In this document: in pieces, positions 1 through 12,015 of the stretch | How the letters are laid out: the number at the start of each line of letters is the position of its first letter | How positions within the stretch are numbered: position 1 is the first letter of the stretch | Assembly (NCBI GenBank): GCA_037178855.1 | Contig: JASJZC010000005.1 | Location: 1,922,001-1,986,000, forward strand | Length of the DNA: 64,000 bases | Direction of reading: 5' to 3' | Source: Oscheius sp. JU75 | Lineage: Eukaryota; Nematoda; Chromadorea; Rhabditida; Rhabditidae | Notes under the pieces: generated by a model | Told to the model about the DNA's origin: nothing | The model's database searches: none | Seen by the model: only the letters and a program-made list of their open reading frames with translations | Translations under genes and position numbers: made by a program

Positions 1-64
1 AAACAAGGGGGAAAGGCACTAATAGGGGACACATAACTGAATTTTCACTTAGAAGCTCTCTAGT

Positions 65-3000
65 TTATTTCTTTTTGGTAAAATTCTCCGGGAAGACGCC
101 TTTGGAGCCGTCGGCCTTCTCTCCAAGTTTCCAGCCTTCATCGAGTTGGTCAGTGTCAGGAGATTCCAGAACCTTGATCTCTTCTCCGGGACCAAAACTG
201 AGCTCGTCGGAGTCGACTGCCTTGTACTCATGCGTGGTCAAGACAGTGTAGAGAACCTGAGAGAGGACTGCGTGAGCTGTCTCTATTTCTCTGTCTCACC
301 TTCTTCTCCACTTTGACTTCTTGCTTGACCTCGACCACCTTCTCCTCCTTGATTTCTTCAGCTTTCACAACAACGGCCACTTTTGGCGGGGCTGACTCAT
401 CCTCTGACTCTTCGAAAGGATTGCTCGTGTCTTTTGAGTCATCCTTTTTAGCTTCAAGCTTCTGAAAAATATCAGTCAGACATAGTCAGAAGAACAAGGA
501 CACAGGCTACAGTATGCTATACAGAGAGACAGAGACAGAACCACAGTAGAAGCACAAAGGAGAACAAACCGGGTAGACTTTGTTCTGGCAGACCTCCTCC
601 TCTTCGGCGACAGTCGCCTCATCCTCATCGAAGGGGTTCACAGAAGCAGCTGACGGGACTTTTTGAGGCGGGTTGACTGGAGCAGCAGGAGTGGGAGCCA
701 GATTGGCTGAAACCACAGAGTTCCTGGCCGAACCAGCTCCGGCGGCCAGAGCTGGAGAGGGAGTAGAGGCTCGGTCGTCTTCCTGAAAGTTTTTTGTTAC
801 ATTTTTTTTTGTTGTTTCCCAGCCAGCCTAGCCCCCAATAAAACACCAATGCATCGGTGCTTATGTGAGTTTACTGAAACACAAAACCATACTTTCTCAT
901 AGTGTCAATCTTTGACCTTATGAAACACCCATCCCGTAAAATATGGGATAGTACCAGTCAATTTGGACGCATATTTTCACTACGGACTTGTACAACTAAA
1001 GGAAGTGTTTATAGAATCTCTCAAAAAGGAATATTTCAAGTTTTTGTCTTAACTTCTGGTCCCAAATGTACATGTAACAAAAAGTTTTAAAAACATGCGT
1101 AAGATTCCGTTAATAACAAGGAAACTGTTGTGTCGATCTGTATTTTGTCTTTTTTAACAATTTCCAAATCCCCCCACCTCTCTCTCAAAAAAAACAATAT
1201 TTTTCCGCACAATTCCCTTACCTGTCCTCCGGGATTCGTATCGATGGGCGTCAAAGTCCTGGGCTCCAACCTGGGTACCCTCAGGTGATCGATGGACTGT
1301 CCCAGCTTGTCCAGCTGGCTCACCACCTGTTTGTTCAGCTGAAATATCCTCGTACTGAGTTCAATATAAACGAAACCTTGCTACACTCCGTATTATAGAC
1401 GCTCTGGGCATTGAACATGTGCTGGAGAGTATCCACAACGAATGTGATCCGGCTGTCATAGGTGGCTGGCAAGATTTCCACGAGCTCGCTGTTGATCTCC
1501 TTGTAACAGAACTCAGCGTTTTGGAGTTCTGTCAGGGCTTTGGCCACCTTGGGATCCGAGTCGACCTGAAAATTTTTGGGAATGAGAACATGACAAAGAC
1601 TCTTCATGCACGTTTTCAGTCAAATTCTTATATTTCCAGTTTAAGGATAGTCGCCTTCCTAGTTTTTTAGTCAGGCTTTTATCGTTTTGATGAAGCTCAA
1701 CATAAACAATGGTAAGAAATTAAACGGGCTCGAGCTACACTTTGAATCAATCGAAAACTTGTCGAAAAGGCGGCTCTGTAAGGAATTTAATTGGTTCTGG
1801 TCAGATTGACAATGCAGCTTTTTATGTGAACCCCCATCAAATTCTGTCAGCCCAACAAAAGTAAGTAACTTTGTTGTTTCACTCACCTTTTTGCTCGACG
1901 TCTTCAACGAATTATAAGTGTTTTTGGCGTGGTCGTAGTCGATCAACTTGCGACCTCTTTTCTCCGCCTAAAATTTTTTGTCAGATAAAATTAGATATAT
2001 AGAGGCGATGAAACAAACAACGTTGGTACTCTTTTGTTTTTTTTTTGGAATTGGTTCGGTCCCTATTATCATTCGGAATCAAGTTTATAGTTTCGGTGTG
2101 ATATGTTGAAGTGTATTTACCTTCTTCTTGAGATCACCAAACTGCCCGATATAGTTTGAAGCCGTATGAACGAGATCCTCTCCCATGGCACGTTCCAGTT
2201 CATTTGTCTGGATGTCCAGGTTCTGTAAAATGTATTGTTGAAACATATTCAAGGATAAAGCGACGTATCAGCATCATTTGAGCAATGAAAAATTACATAA
2301 ATGCGATGAAACACAATTTTTTCCTACTGTAAAAGTATAGACTACAGTAACAAAAACGAAGCAATTTGACTGGTCGGATGTTCAGTCAAAAATTGTGCTT
2401 TCCGCCCAAAAAGCAAAAATGACCAACTCACGTCCATTAGAGCCGTCAGATGTTCCCTCTCGGGCCATTCCGCCTCGTAGGTCTCTCGGATCGTGTCCCG
2501 AAGTTGTCTCTCGGCTTGGCAGAGCGCCTTCAGAGCACTGCAGTAGCTCTGGAAAGTGGTGATCATGTCAACCGAACACTAGCGTAGTAACCTAGCAACT
2601 TCTAATGATCTCGTGAAACATAAAAGATAACTTCCTTATCTGTTGTGTTTCAGCGAAACGATATGGTTTTAAACTTCCCAGTTTTTCTTAATCGTAGTAA
2701 TCTTTCAGGTAATTTTGAGAAAATAGCCCAGTCTTTCCAAACAACCCCATACGTTTGGTAAGTTTCGAAGCCATCGGATGACTATCATTATTGTTATTTC
2801 AAAGTTGGTTATACCAATGGCATGGCGCACAAAGGAAATTTTCAAATAAGTATTGTTTCAATGAAATAACATATGAGTAATTTGTTTATTCGTTGGATAA
2901 TGCGAAGTTACTCTTTAGAGTGCGACGAAAAAATAGTTCAATGTGGTCAAGGAATCTTATATAACAGTAGATCTGGTAGCAATTTGGGAGTTTCGAATCA

Positions 3001-4098
3001 CATTTTCGTGAGACTATCACTGAAATTTACTCATTTCCTTATACAGATTCCGTGAAACGTAAATGCCAAACTTTACTTTGAACTTTTATTGTGTTTCAAC
3101 GAAACTGTACACCTCCTGCAGTCAATGTTTTACCATTGAACATGGTACAGCTACAAAAAAAATTCAAGTTTCAAAAAAAAAAACCTCATGAATTAGGATA
3201 TCTGGAAATTAGCAAGCTATCACCACTGTTGTTACCCTCTTCCTTATACCAATCCCGTGAAATATAACAGTTAACTTTTAATTTTCTATTTTTCTCAATG
3301 GAGGAAGGATCGCTGTTTCAAAGCAGATTCAAATAGGTGGCGAATTATGTTGCACCGATACCAATGTCCCCATTTTCCAGTCCAGCTACAGGGTGTGACG
3401 AAGAGAGGAATATTTCTTTGGTCGTAGTGCACATTTCCAAATGTTTTGTGTGGTTCAAGGAATCCTTATAGCTGCTGAATCTACTTTTTTTTATATGTTT
3501 CCTCAGTCATAGGTCAGGTCTTCAAATACTTTGTCTTTTCATGGTAGCGTTAAATTGTTTGATGTTCCAAGTAGCTTGCATATTTACTGAGAAAGGTTTT
3601 TATCTGTTGCGTAGAAAAGCAGGTCGGTATTACTCCAATCCTCTGGACCATAATTCTAATTGTTCTCGACCATTTATAGCCAGAAAGGTGAGAAAGACAG
3701 TGACCGATAACCTGCCCGATTGATCTCTTGTATCCCGTTTGGGGAGACCCCCCACTGACCTTGATGTCCTTCTGCAATCGCTCGCCTGTCTTGGCCTGTT
3801 TGGAAAGATTAGCAGCATGCTGGTCGAAGACCTCATCTTGAGTGGCTTTTGCCTTCCCGATACCTTCGAGGAGCTGAAAATTTGAAGATTTTGAGAGGAC
3901 TCTATTTTTCATCGACGGTATAAAAGGAAAAGAGAAAGTTTGCGCTAGGTAAGTAATGCGTAGACTGCTCCTACAGTAAATTACAGCAACTCATTTGTGT
4001 TCCTCCCACTATCAATCTGTATGGATACAGTTTAAACAAAAAATCCAACATACTCTCTCTTTCGTCCTGGCAGTTGTCTTTTTGAGGAACTTGTCCAT
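65..4098 (-). CDS. amph-1: Amphiphysin/BIN1-type BAR and SH3 protein
   Basis: Ten exons give an in-phase 443-residue protein: 4054-4098, 3760-3873, 2432-2548, 2121-2222, 1887-1967, 1377-1565, 1222-1338, 570-782, 300-461, 65-256. Residues 1 to about 235 form an N-BAR domain: a basic amphipathic N-terminus (MDKFLKKTTARTKER) followed by the helical membrane-bending region, with the RGRKLIDYD signature. The middle is acidic and Ala/Pro-rich with two NPF motifs (about residues 304 and 340), which in this family bind EH-domain endocytic proteins. The last 63 residues are an SH3 domain ending in GVFPENF. The family shapes tubular membranes in endocytosis and recycling. The start was chosen because TTTCAG lies 9 bases upstream of the ATG, a likely trans-splice acceptor. 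All exon phases join cleanly. The acidic linker is family-variable; the domain order is certain. Confidence 0.93.
2549..3759. repeat. Large amphiphysin intron with recurring GTGAAAC / GTTTCA pairs
   Basis: No exon is seen. Two similar blocks contain CGTGAAAC followed 36-41 bases later by GTTTCA-N-CGAAAC (2614-2660 and 3051-3105). A third partial block is CCCGTGAAATATAACAG at about 3249. They share flanking text (CTTATA, AACTTT) and look like diverged copies of one repeat. Confidence 0.5.
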
Positions 4099-4107
4099 GG
4101 CTGATTC

Positions 4108-5708
4108 CTGAAACACGAACATTTTTCAATTTTCAGGAAAAACAAGGACGCTGTTTTCAAGGTCAAAACTGGAAAGTAGTCAGGCATGAAGAAAACCAGT
4201 GGTATGGAGGAAAATAATCCGGGTTGGACAGGGAGAGAGAGACGAAGAATTAACACGCGGCGGTGGAGTAAACAGAGACAGAGACACGCGTGTTTTCTTG
4301 GTTTCTAGACGGTTTGAGTGGAAAAATGAAGGAAAACAGGAGCGGTTTGAGTATATTTCTTGAGCATGGGCGCGGTATTCAAGAAAGCAACCAAGTTCCA
4401 AACTCCTTCCATCTTATAACTGAAGTGAAACACAAACAAACCACGTAACAGTTTCGTCAATCACCGCATTTCGACAGTACACTGCTCAGTGGGGCAATCT
4501 ATTAGTGGCTTGGAATGAGTAAATTCGTACAACCCAATGACTACTCTTTACAGAAGTATTTGGGTCTTAGGAGGCTCGTGATCGTGAATTTCTTCAGAAG
4601 ATTGCTAGGGCTTAGCAATTATCTGAAGACGGTGATGCAGCCAAAAATCAGGGAACTTAAACAAAACAAAAATGAGACGTGAAGAAGAGCTTGGAACAAG
4701 TGAGTGTTCTCTCGCAACTATGTTTCAAGACTTTTATAGCCTCTGTGGCTCAGCGCAAGACTCGATTCGTCCGAGCTTCTGGCTTCTTCTTCTGGCAAAA
4801 CATTGACTCTCTAAATAATGGCACAGGTGTTTTCAACTGGAAGTGATTCATTCTTCTTGTTGCAAAAAAGCTTCAAAAGCAGTGATGCGAACAATATTGT
4901 CACCATACACATCTGCTCTTACGAGGTTTGTGAAACACGAAAAATCCGAACATCGCTACCTACGAAACCTAGTCAAGACTTGGTTTCTTGGGGTCAAAGT
5001 AGTAATTTTTGCGGATCAGCATGTCCTGAAAAATTGTAGCATTCAATCTTCTCTACAACTTTCCAGAACAGCCCAAATCCAAAAAATCACTTTACATCCG
5101 AAAGTGAATCACAAACTCTCACCCTCAGACAATTTTTGAACAGGAGATGTTTCGTAACCTCCTGATAATGGGTAAAACTATCAGAAGCTCAGTAGATAGG
5201 GGAAATTGGACGGAAAAAGATGAACAGAACAAAAGTAAAGCATTTGGGGCGTCTCCCGCCCCGTCCGCCTCCAACTGATAATGGAACGCGATGTGTCACA
5301 AAACATTCCCCCTCCGCTTCGGTAGTTCGTCATTTTCTACAGTTTTAGATGCCGAAAACATGGTATTTTGAGCCAAAAGGGCGAGAAATGGTGAAATCAG
5401 AGAAGAGAATGCTATAGAAACTGACGTGAGATCAACAACATACAGTAGTCAAAAATTGCGCGCCGGAGCGAAAAAGTGGTACGTAATGCGGGAGAATTTT
5501 TGAAAAGGCGACGGGATAACGGTAGCTTTTGATTCTTTTTTACCAGTTACTGAGCTCTTTGAGTGTTTTTTGCTATTTTTGAAAGGGGGTTTGGTCATAT
5601 TCGGTCATACTCTTTCAACATTTTCACGCTTTTCTTCTCAAGAACCCAATTTCCAGATAGTCCACATGCATTAGACCACTCTCTAATATCCGGTGAAGGT
5701 ACACAACA
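4108..5708. promoter_or_regulatory. Shared upstream region between divergent amphiphysin and TMEM185 genes
   Basis: No convincing exon is present. The part around 5225-5500 is richer in GC than its surroundings, with C-rich and CG-containing stretches, and probably holds promoter sequence for one or both genes. A short GAGACA run lies near 4270. No TATA box or operator can be assigned with confidence. Confidence 0.35.
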
Positions 5709-8673
5709 ATGGAGATTAGTCTCGGGGTCGTCTTCAAGGGCTTCAATGCATCGTACGTATTTATTTCCTTTTTGTTTCAAGCTCCAACTCTTCAGAAAGT
5801 TCGTCCTCTACCTGAGTCTTCTAGTCTTTCTCGTTCTGTTCTCACTCCGTCTGGACAGCCGGACCCAAATTAGCTACATCTTCGTCTTCCTGCCCTTGTG
5901 GACATGTCATTTGGCGGTTTTTATTGGAGCAATTGTAGGAATCCTGAGCTTCTGCATTCGACCGCCTAATAGGTACCTTTTTGATATTTTTGTTCCATTG
6001 GAAGATGGCATAAAAAATTCAATGACTTCCTTTACGTGCTTCTTGAAACACACAACATTCCTTCGATAGTACAAAAAAATCTATAAAAAAAAAACTCTAG
6101 AGCAGTAAATATTTCACCGTACACGGTAAAGGAGAGAGACATTAGAATTTTCACTTATTGTCTTGATGGTCGAAAACACTGTAAAACGAACATTTCAGGA
6201 ACGACATAATCGTGAGAAATGACTTTGTGGCCATGATCCTGACAGCTGTCGAACACTGCTTCCTGCTAGCCTTCGACAGTCTCGTCTTCTATAAGGTAAC
6301 ATATTTCAGCTTATTCATATATACCTGCTACAAACCCGCTTCGTTAGTTGCATTTTTTTCTTACTTCGAAAAATACCAATCCTCTCGTTCAGCTCGAATA
6401 CGACCACAATCCGTCTGACGTCCTCATTTATTGGACAATCGTCTTTACTCCACTCTTTGCCCTGTCTATCTTCTCTCTGGGAGTGGCAGTTTGGGCCCTG
6501 AAACATGAAAAATCTTTGGAGGTGGGGTGACAGAGAGAGTTACAGAGCCATAAAGACAAAGAGACTAAGAGACAGAGAACAATCAAAAACTTCCAGTTCG
6601 AATTCCTCTACGCCATCAACATCATCCAGTTTTTCTTCGTCTCTTTCAAGCTGGACGACCAGATTGACTGGAGCTGGGCCGTGGTCTTCATCCCACTCTG
6701 GGTCGTTCTCTCCCTCAGTGCTGTAGGAGTATTGTACGCTCTGGTTCTGTCAATTGTATTGGCCAGGTCGAGGCATCTAATGCCGTCTCATAGAAGGTAC
6801 GAGTTGTTACTGCTTTGTGTGCTTCTTGCTATACTGGACTAGAATAGAGAAATCCATTTCCTTCTTGAAACTATCATCTCTATTATTTAAAGCGCGATGG
6901 TTTCTGTGGCGGACTCTGTTTCTTTGTTTGTCTGTTTGTTTGTTTGTCCGTGGCCACGAAACAGAAGCGAGTGGTGTCCGCACAATTGCATGTCAACACT
7001 AATACCCAAAAAAGCTGATAAGTCATTTTATGTCAAGAGACAAGGGGGCAAGCCAGCTGTGCAACTTCTACTAGGGAAGCGGCGCAGCCGCCTGTGATCA
7101 ATTCTATGCCAAGACGGCTGAAAGGGCTGCCGTCGGCAGCCGGCTTCGAAAAAAATATCGAGCCAAAAAATTTTTAGGATGTTAGTGTCGACAGGCAATT
7201 GTGCGGACACCATGACACACAAAAAGACAGAAACCATTGCGCTTTACCAAGCTTTACCTTAGTAAAAAATGATGAATTTTTTGCATAAAACTATTCTCAG
7301 GGACATGGACAAGAGGTGACAGTGAAAAGTAAGGCGAGAATGGAGCGAGTGATGACAACACAAGAATGTCTTGAAAGCTCATAGAAAAATACAACTATTT
7401 TCAGACAACATCTTTACTCGGCTGTTCTTCACACGTTCTTGGTAATCCCAGCTTTGGCCTCCCTGGTCATGCTGACAGGAAAACTCGATGCTCAACATTG
7501 GCCGGAGAAGGATCAAGTGGCTAAGATGCCCTTTTCTGTGAGTTCAGTTTTTTGGGAAACTTTCAAAGGCTTTACCTTCACAGTATAAAGATTCAAACTT
7601 CAATCGAACGATTTGTCAGCCTCCCGACTGGAAAAGGTTCTATTTTGCTTCGCATTTTGAGAATGGAAAATTGCTATCCTATCTGTTGTGATACAGAAAA
7701 ACCAAAACTAGTCAAATGTTTCACTTCGAGGCTATAAGATGTCCACCTCCTGGATCTGTTTTGAGCCATTAGTATTATTTAAAAGTTTTTTTGTAACTTT
7801 GTTTCACTGTTTAGATAAAGAAAAACTCACTTTTAGAAGAGTCGTTAACTTGTCCATTGTGATTCAAAACGTGTAAGTCTTGAAATGTTTCATTCCCCAC
7901 ATAACAGGACCTACCTCTTGGAAAATACTAACATTTTCTTCAATACAGAAAAAAGTCGAAAAATTTACAAATTTTCACCTCTGCAATATAATAAGTTCAG
8001 TTCTAACAAAATTTTTTCATCCGGATTGACATTTACAAAAAATATACATAACAAAAAGATAAGCATCGTTATTTCAGACAATGATGTTCTATCGAACTAC
8101 CTCTTGAGATTTCCTTGCCCGCCCATTCCCGACGTGGGTATACCAAATCAAAACTGAACTGTTTCATTCCGATATTAAGAGAACGGGCACTTTTCGAAAA
8201 CTATTAAGCTTTCGATGACCCCCCAAAAATTCTGAAGCAAAAAAGTTCATCAATCCCAGTTTCAGGTGATCTTCTGTCCTCTCGGTCTTTCCCTACTCCT
8301 GATGATGGTCATGGCTTTCGGGAACGGCGGCGGCAACATATGGTGGTTCGGCATGAGACGGCCGTTCTGTACTTTCCTTCTGGATACGTTCCCCTGTCTG
8401 GGACAGTACGCCAACGTCAGCTATAAGGTAGATTTTGGTCACTGTCACTGTTACAAGTTGTAACTTACAACATCTTTTAAGCGGGAAGTCTCAAGTCCAT
8501 TGAACATGAAATATCGCGCTGTTAATTATATTTCCACTGAAACAAAAAAAAAACTTTTCCAGATCGGGGCGAGTCGAAGTCCTTCTGCCGTCTCTAGCTC
8601 CTCGGACTCAGACGAAGCCGACAAGCCACTTCGTCCAATTATGCCCTTTGTTACCATTGACTGTCCTGATTAG
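5709..8673 (+). CDS. TMEM185: TMEM185-family multi-pass membrane protein
   Basis: Eight exons in phase give 350 residues, the same length as human TMEM185A as I recall it: 5709-5752, 5796-5972, 6199-6295, 6393-6521, 6597-6796, 7405-7537, 8266-8427, 8563-8673. The start FNASKFVLY corresponds to the family FNPSKFLIY, and the hallmark GNGGGNIWWFGMRR near the C-terminal end matches the family GGNHWWFGIRKDF. About seven hydrophobic segments alternate with charged loops such as LDDQIDWSW. The C-terminal tail is Ser-rich and acidic (SSSSDSDEAD) and presumably cytosolic. The molecular function of the family is not established. The fifth intron hosts a MITE (6889-7246). A likely polyadenylation signal AATAAA is at 8832. 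Confidence 0.92.
6525..6583. repeat. GAGACA-type simple repeat in a TMEM185 intron
   Basis: The short fourth intron of TMEM185 consists largely of imperfect GAGACAGA and AGACAAAGA units. Similar purine-rich runs recur in introns throughout the window, so this is one member of a family of intronic microsatellites. Confidence 0.7.
6889..7246. mobile_element. MITE with long imperfect terminal inverted repeats
   Basis: The ends are inverted copies: left AAAGCGCGATGGTTTCTGT, right (reverse complement) AAAGCGCAATGGTTTCTGT. The similarity continues inward to GTGTCCGCACAATTGC on both sides, so the inverted repeats are over 100 bp but imperfect. The centre holds small palindromes, GCGGCGCAGCCGC near 7080 and GCTGCCGTCGGCAGC near 7128. 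No coding capacity is seen. A related, right-truncated copy lies at 38258-38460. The flanks read TTA on both sides, compatible with a short target duplication. Confidence 0.8.
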
Positions 8674-9865
8674 CCCCCTCCCCCCTTTCATTTTCTAGTC
8701 AAAAAGATACCAAAAAGTGTTCCTACGTGTAAAAATGTATAGTTATTCTCCGAGTTGTGATCTCTTTCCTTCCATTCATTGGCTTTATTTTGTTCAGACT
8801 ATAGATAGTTGGAGAATAGGTTGGAATGTGCAATAAACATCGAGTTTTGCGTATGTTTTGCGTAAGGGTTTCTGGTTGTTTGTAGTTTTCTGCTGCACAC
8901 GATCTGGTTCTTGCCAAAAAGTGAAGAAGGAAATGGAAATAATTGCAAAAGAGTAAACTCAACATGTTCAACAGTTGATGAAGATCCTATCGGTAGCAAA
9001 CAATCAAAGCCGATATATTTGTTAATTGAAACACTTTATAACAGTAGCAAAAATCCTGTTCATTAAATAATCTCCTTTTCAATGAGCTGCAAAACAACAA
9101 AAGTCGTACAGAAGATTTGTTAATGGAGGTGCAACAAAAAGGTTCCGTCCCATCCAAAACGGTCACACAAGACTTGTAAGACTGGAGGAGTTTCTTGAAA
9201 TGTGTAATATACATATAGTGAGTATGTTTCATGTATGAAAGGGTCTATGTATATTTTGGTTGTTTATATTTGTGTGCCCTGCGAAGTTTATTTCCTGGAT
9301 ATCAAGTTCCTGTGAAGCACAAAAGAAGAGGGAAAGGAAATAAGGGAACAAATACATTAGTGTGGGTGCGAAATAAAGGAAAAAAAAAGAAAAAATATAT
9401 GCTCTCTTGTAATTGTGTATGCAGAAGTATATGTTCTGAGGATCGCGTTCAGCGCGGAAGTCTCTCTATGTTTTTCGGTTGAAACATCTTACAATGTTGG
9501 CTGATCGGGAAGGCAGCCTGTAATGTTTACTTTTTCAAAAAAAGTGCATTCACAGAAGGCTGGGAAACTATAAAAATCGTTCTGACCATTTATTTTCACA
9601 TTGGACATGGTCTCGAACATCTCGAATGAAACGAACTTAAACTCAGAAAATTGCGTGCTTCTATACTTTCTCTGGAACACAAGGAATTGGAAAAGAAGCT
9701 AGTTTTTACACCTGTTCGCAATCTAAATAAATTCAAGGACACTTCGCGGCAGTACAGTGAAGACCGAACGAAGTCAATGGTACGGGACTGCCTTTTCAGC
9801 AAGCTATGAAACAACAAATGTCAGCGAAGTTGCGCATAGACAATTTATTTCCATCCAAATAATGT
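8674..9865. other. Intergenic region between convergent TMEM185 and collagen 3' ends
   Basis: This contains the TMEM185 3' UTR with AATAAA at 8832 and no exon that I can support. The rest is AT-rich with scattered TGAAAC/GTTTCA motifs. Confidence 0.5.
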
Positions 9866-11117
9866 CTAGGCCTTGAGGAGCTTCTTGGCAGCGTGACGAT
9901 GTCTCTTGGCGACGACTCTTCTTCTCTTCGAGATCTTGGCCTGAAATCGATCAGTTTGGCCTAAAACAAAGAGATAGAGAATCAGAGAGACAGAGATAGT
10001 TTCTGAAACTCACTCTGGGACCATAGCCTCCTCCTCTCGGAGGACAGGGACAGTAAGCAGCATCATTTCCAGGATTTCCTCCAGTTCCCGACTCTCCTGG
10101 TTGTCCGTCTTCACCCGGTGCTCCTGGATTTCCTGCAGGGCCTGGAGGGCCAGCAGGACCGGGAGGTCCCATTCCAGTTCCTCCTCCAGGCTGACCGGGT
10201 TGTCCGGGAGCACCCAAGGGACCTGGAGGACCCATGGGTCCCGGTGTACCTCGTCCTCTCCGACCTGGGGATCCAGGTTGACCGGGCTGACCGGGCCCAC
10301 CGGGATGTCCAGGTTGGCCAACGTCTCCGGCCGGTCCAGGCGGTCCAGGAGGTCCTCGACCACCTCCATAACTCGACTGTCCGGGTTGACCATCGGTTCC
10401 GGGAGGTCCAGGAGGTCCATTGAGACCTGGAGGACCTGGTGGGCCGGCAGCACACTGAAAATTTATGTTGATATTATATCAGCCGCTTTTCGCAACACTA
10501 GACAAATTTTCGTTGTTTCACCATCACAATAAGAGCCGAAAAGTGCCTGAAGAATCGATAGAAGCAACATATTTTTGACAAAAAATACATCTTTCTCACT
10601 TGGATGCATCCTCCCGGACTGTTAGACATGACTGCGATGCCAGCTGTTCCTATCCTTCCCGGCTCCCCGGGCATTCCATCCTCTCCTCGGTCTCCTGGCT
10701 GTCCAGGGGGTCCCGGTGGTCCGGCAGGGCAACCAGAAGCCCGAGGGCCACAGTTGCATTGGTTCGGAGCTCCATAGGCTGCTCTTTTTTGCCTAGACAG
10801 CAGGAATGGATTTTCAGATCCGGTAGGGCGTCTCATGGAGTTCCATGCTCCGTTGGCGGTGTCCTAAAAGTCTCTCTGTATCTCTTGTGTCTTGTCTCTC
10901 TGTCCTTCTATCTCTCTGTCTCCCTGTCTCTCTATCTCTATGTCTCTCTGTCTCTCTGTCACCGCCTCTTTCAAACCTTGAAATCATCCATTTCTGCCAA
11001 GACCTCGTCGTAGAAGTTATTGATATCGTTGAAGAGGAAGCCAACAACAAAAAGACAACCAACGATGGCGACACCAGAGGCAACAGAAGCTGCCACTACC
11101 AGCGTCTTGGCGGACAT
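9866..11117 (-). CDS. Cuticle collagen
   Basis: Four exons give 306 residues: 10977-11117, 10600-10863, 10014-10454, 9866-9940. The N-terminus has a hydrophobic anchor (about residues 6-30), then [10 protein letters not shown] and ANGAWNSM, which resemble the nematode cuticle-collagen N-terminal domain. An RQKR subtilisin-like processing site follows at about residues 71-74. Short Gly-X-Y tracts are interrupted by cysteine-containing breaks (CNCG, GCPAG, GGCIQCAAG), and the main Gly-X-Y domain ends in CPCPP, as in disulfide-linked cuticle collagens. The C-terminus is strongly basic ([15 protein letters not shown]). The ATG directly follows TTTTTCTAG, a likely trans-splice acceptor. It would be secreted by hypodermis and built into the cuticle. 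The subfamily is not assigned. Confidence 0.95.
10867..10970. repeat. Pyrimidine-rich TCTCTCTGTC simple repeat in collagen intron
   Basis: The first intron of the collagen gene is almost entirely TCTCTGTCTC-type repeat on the plus strand, that is GAGACAGAGA on the coding strand. The third intron (about 9966-10000) carries the same family in the opposite orientation. Confidence 0.75.
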
Positions 11118-11781
11118 CTAGAAAAAGAACTTGTATTCAACATCAGCGCTCAGCCTTGAGAAAACGTTTCTAGCACTATATAGCTTCTGTATGAAACACC
11201 AATGTTCACTGGAAAGACAGTGTCTCAAGTCAATTCGGCTTCACCAAAGCAGCGATGTTATCGTTTTTTTTTCGAACACCTCCCTAATTTCAATTGAAGG
11301 ACATGTCTCAGCACTAGTATCCTTCGTGCTCGAAACATAAAATAGATGCAATGAATCAATCATTATGATTCTAGGGGACGAATTTTGGGTATTGAATTAG
11401 AACTTTTTTCATGTGTCAAAACGAAAGTGAAGATCTTGGTAAAAAAAAACGATGGAAATTTCCTGGGTGGAGAAAGACACAGGAGACTAACAAAAGATTG
11501 CGTCGAGATAGTGCTAACTTTTCCCACTCGTTTCTCCCTATTTATACCCAATTATTCTTTCCTACTTGACCTTACACTCTCCCGTTTTTGAGTGCCCAAA
11601 ACCGTAATCGGAATTCACTCTCCCTATTGAGAAACGGACACAAACATTAGCGAAGAACCGGGTCCAATAGAGTACCGAGGGAGAGAGAAAAGGCACTTTA
11701 GGTAGCTAATAATGGGACAATGGTGATGCGCGGAAATGACTTTCAACTTGTCACAATCATTTGGAAGCAGCCATAAAATGA
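11118..11781. promoter_or_regulatory. Upstream region of the cuticle collagen
   Basis: No exon is supported here. It lies directly 5' of the collagen start and probably holds its promoter. Several TGAAAC/CGAAAC motifs occur. No TATA box can be assigned. Confidence 0.3.
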
Positions 11782-12015
11782 GAAGAATGGTATGAACTTT
11801 GTCAATTGTTTCGTACATACAAGTTGCATTTCGACTACGATGGTTGGAACAAGACCAACAGATGCTTTCATCTGAGAGAGATCTATCCGGACCAGACGTA
11901 CTACTTCTACGCGGCCGCTGTGGCCATTCCCGTCTTTCGAAGTTTACTGGTCGAGATTGTCATCCGTCTGGTCAAGAGGTTTCACAGGAGACGAGATTTG
12001 AACAGGCATTAAATC
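11782..12015 (+). pseudogene. Isolated EXS-domain exon, XPR1/SYG1-like fragment
   Basis: An open stretch ending at a stop at 12013-12015 encodes a segment resembling part of the EXS domain of XPR1-type phosphate exporters. A Trp/Tyr-rich start (HFDYDGWN) is followed by LREIYPDQTYYFYAA and IPVFRSLLVEIVIRLV, to be compared with the family pattern LREEIVYP..YYYCAI...ILRF. No ATG precedes it in frame, and a TGA lies just upstream at 11779. No partner exons were recognised on either side, so it is either the last exon of an unrecognised gene or a gene fragment. Family recognition is from memory of the EXS consensus and should be tested by a profile search. Confidence 0.45.

Noticed and set aside
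10010-10532. Several long open frames overlapping the collagen exon on both strands
   Set aside because: These are shadows of the Gly-Pro-rich codons; only the frame giving Gly-X-Y repeats fits the exon phases.
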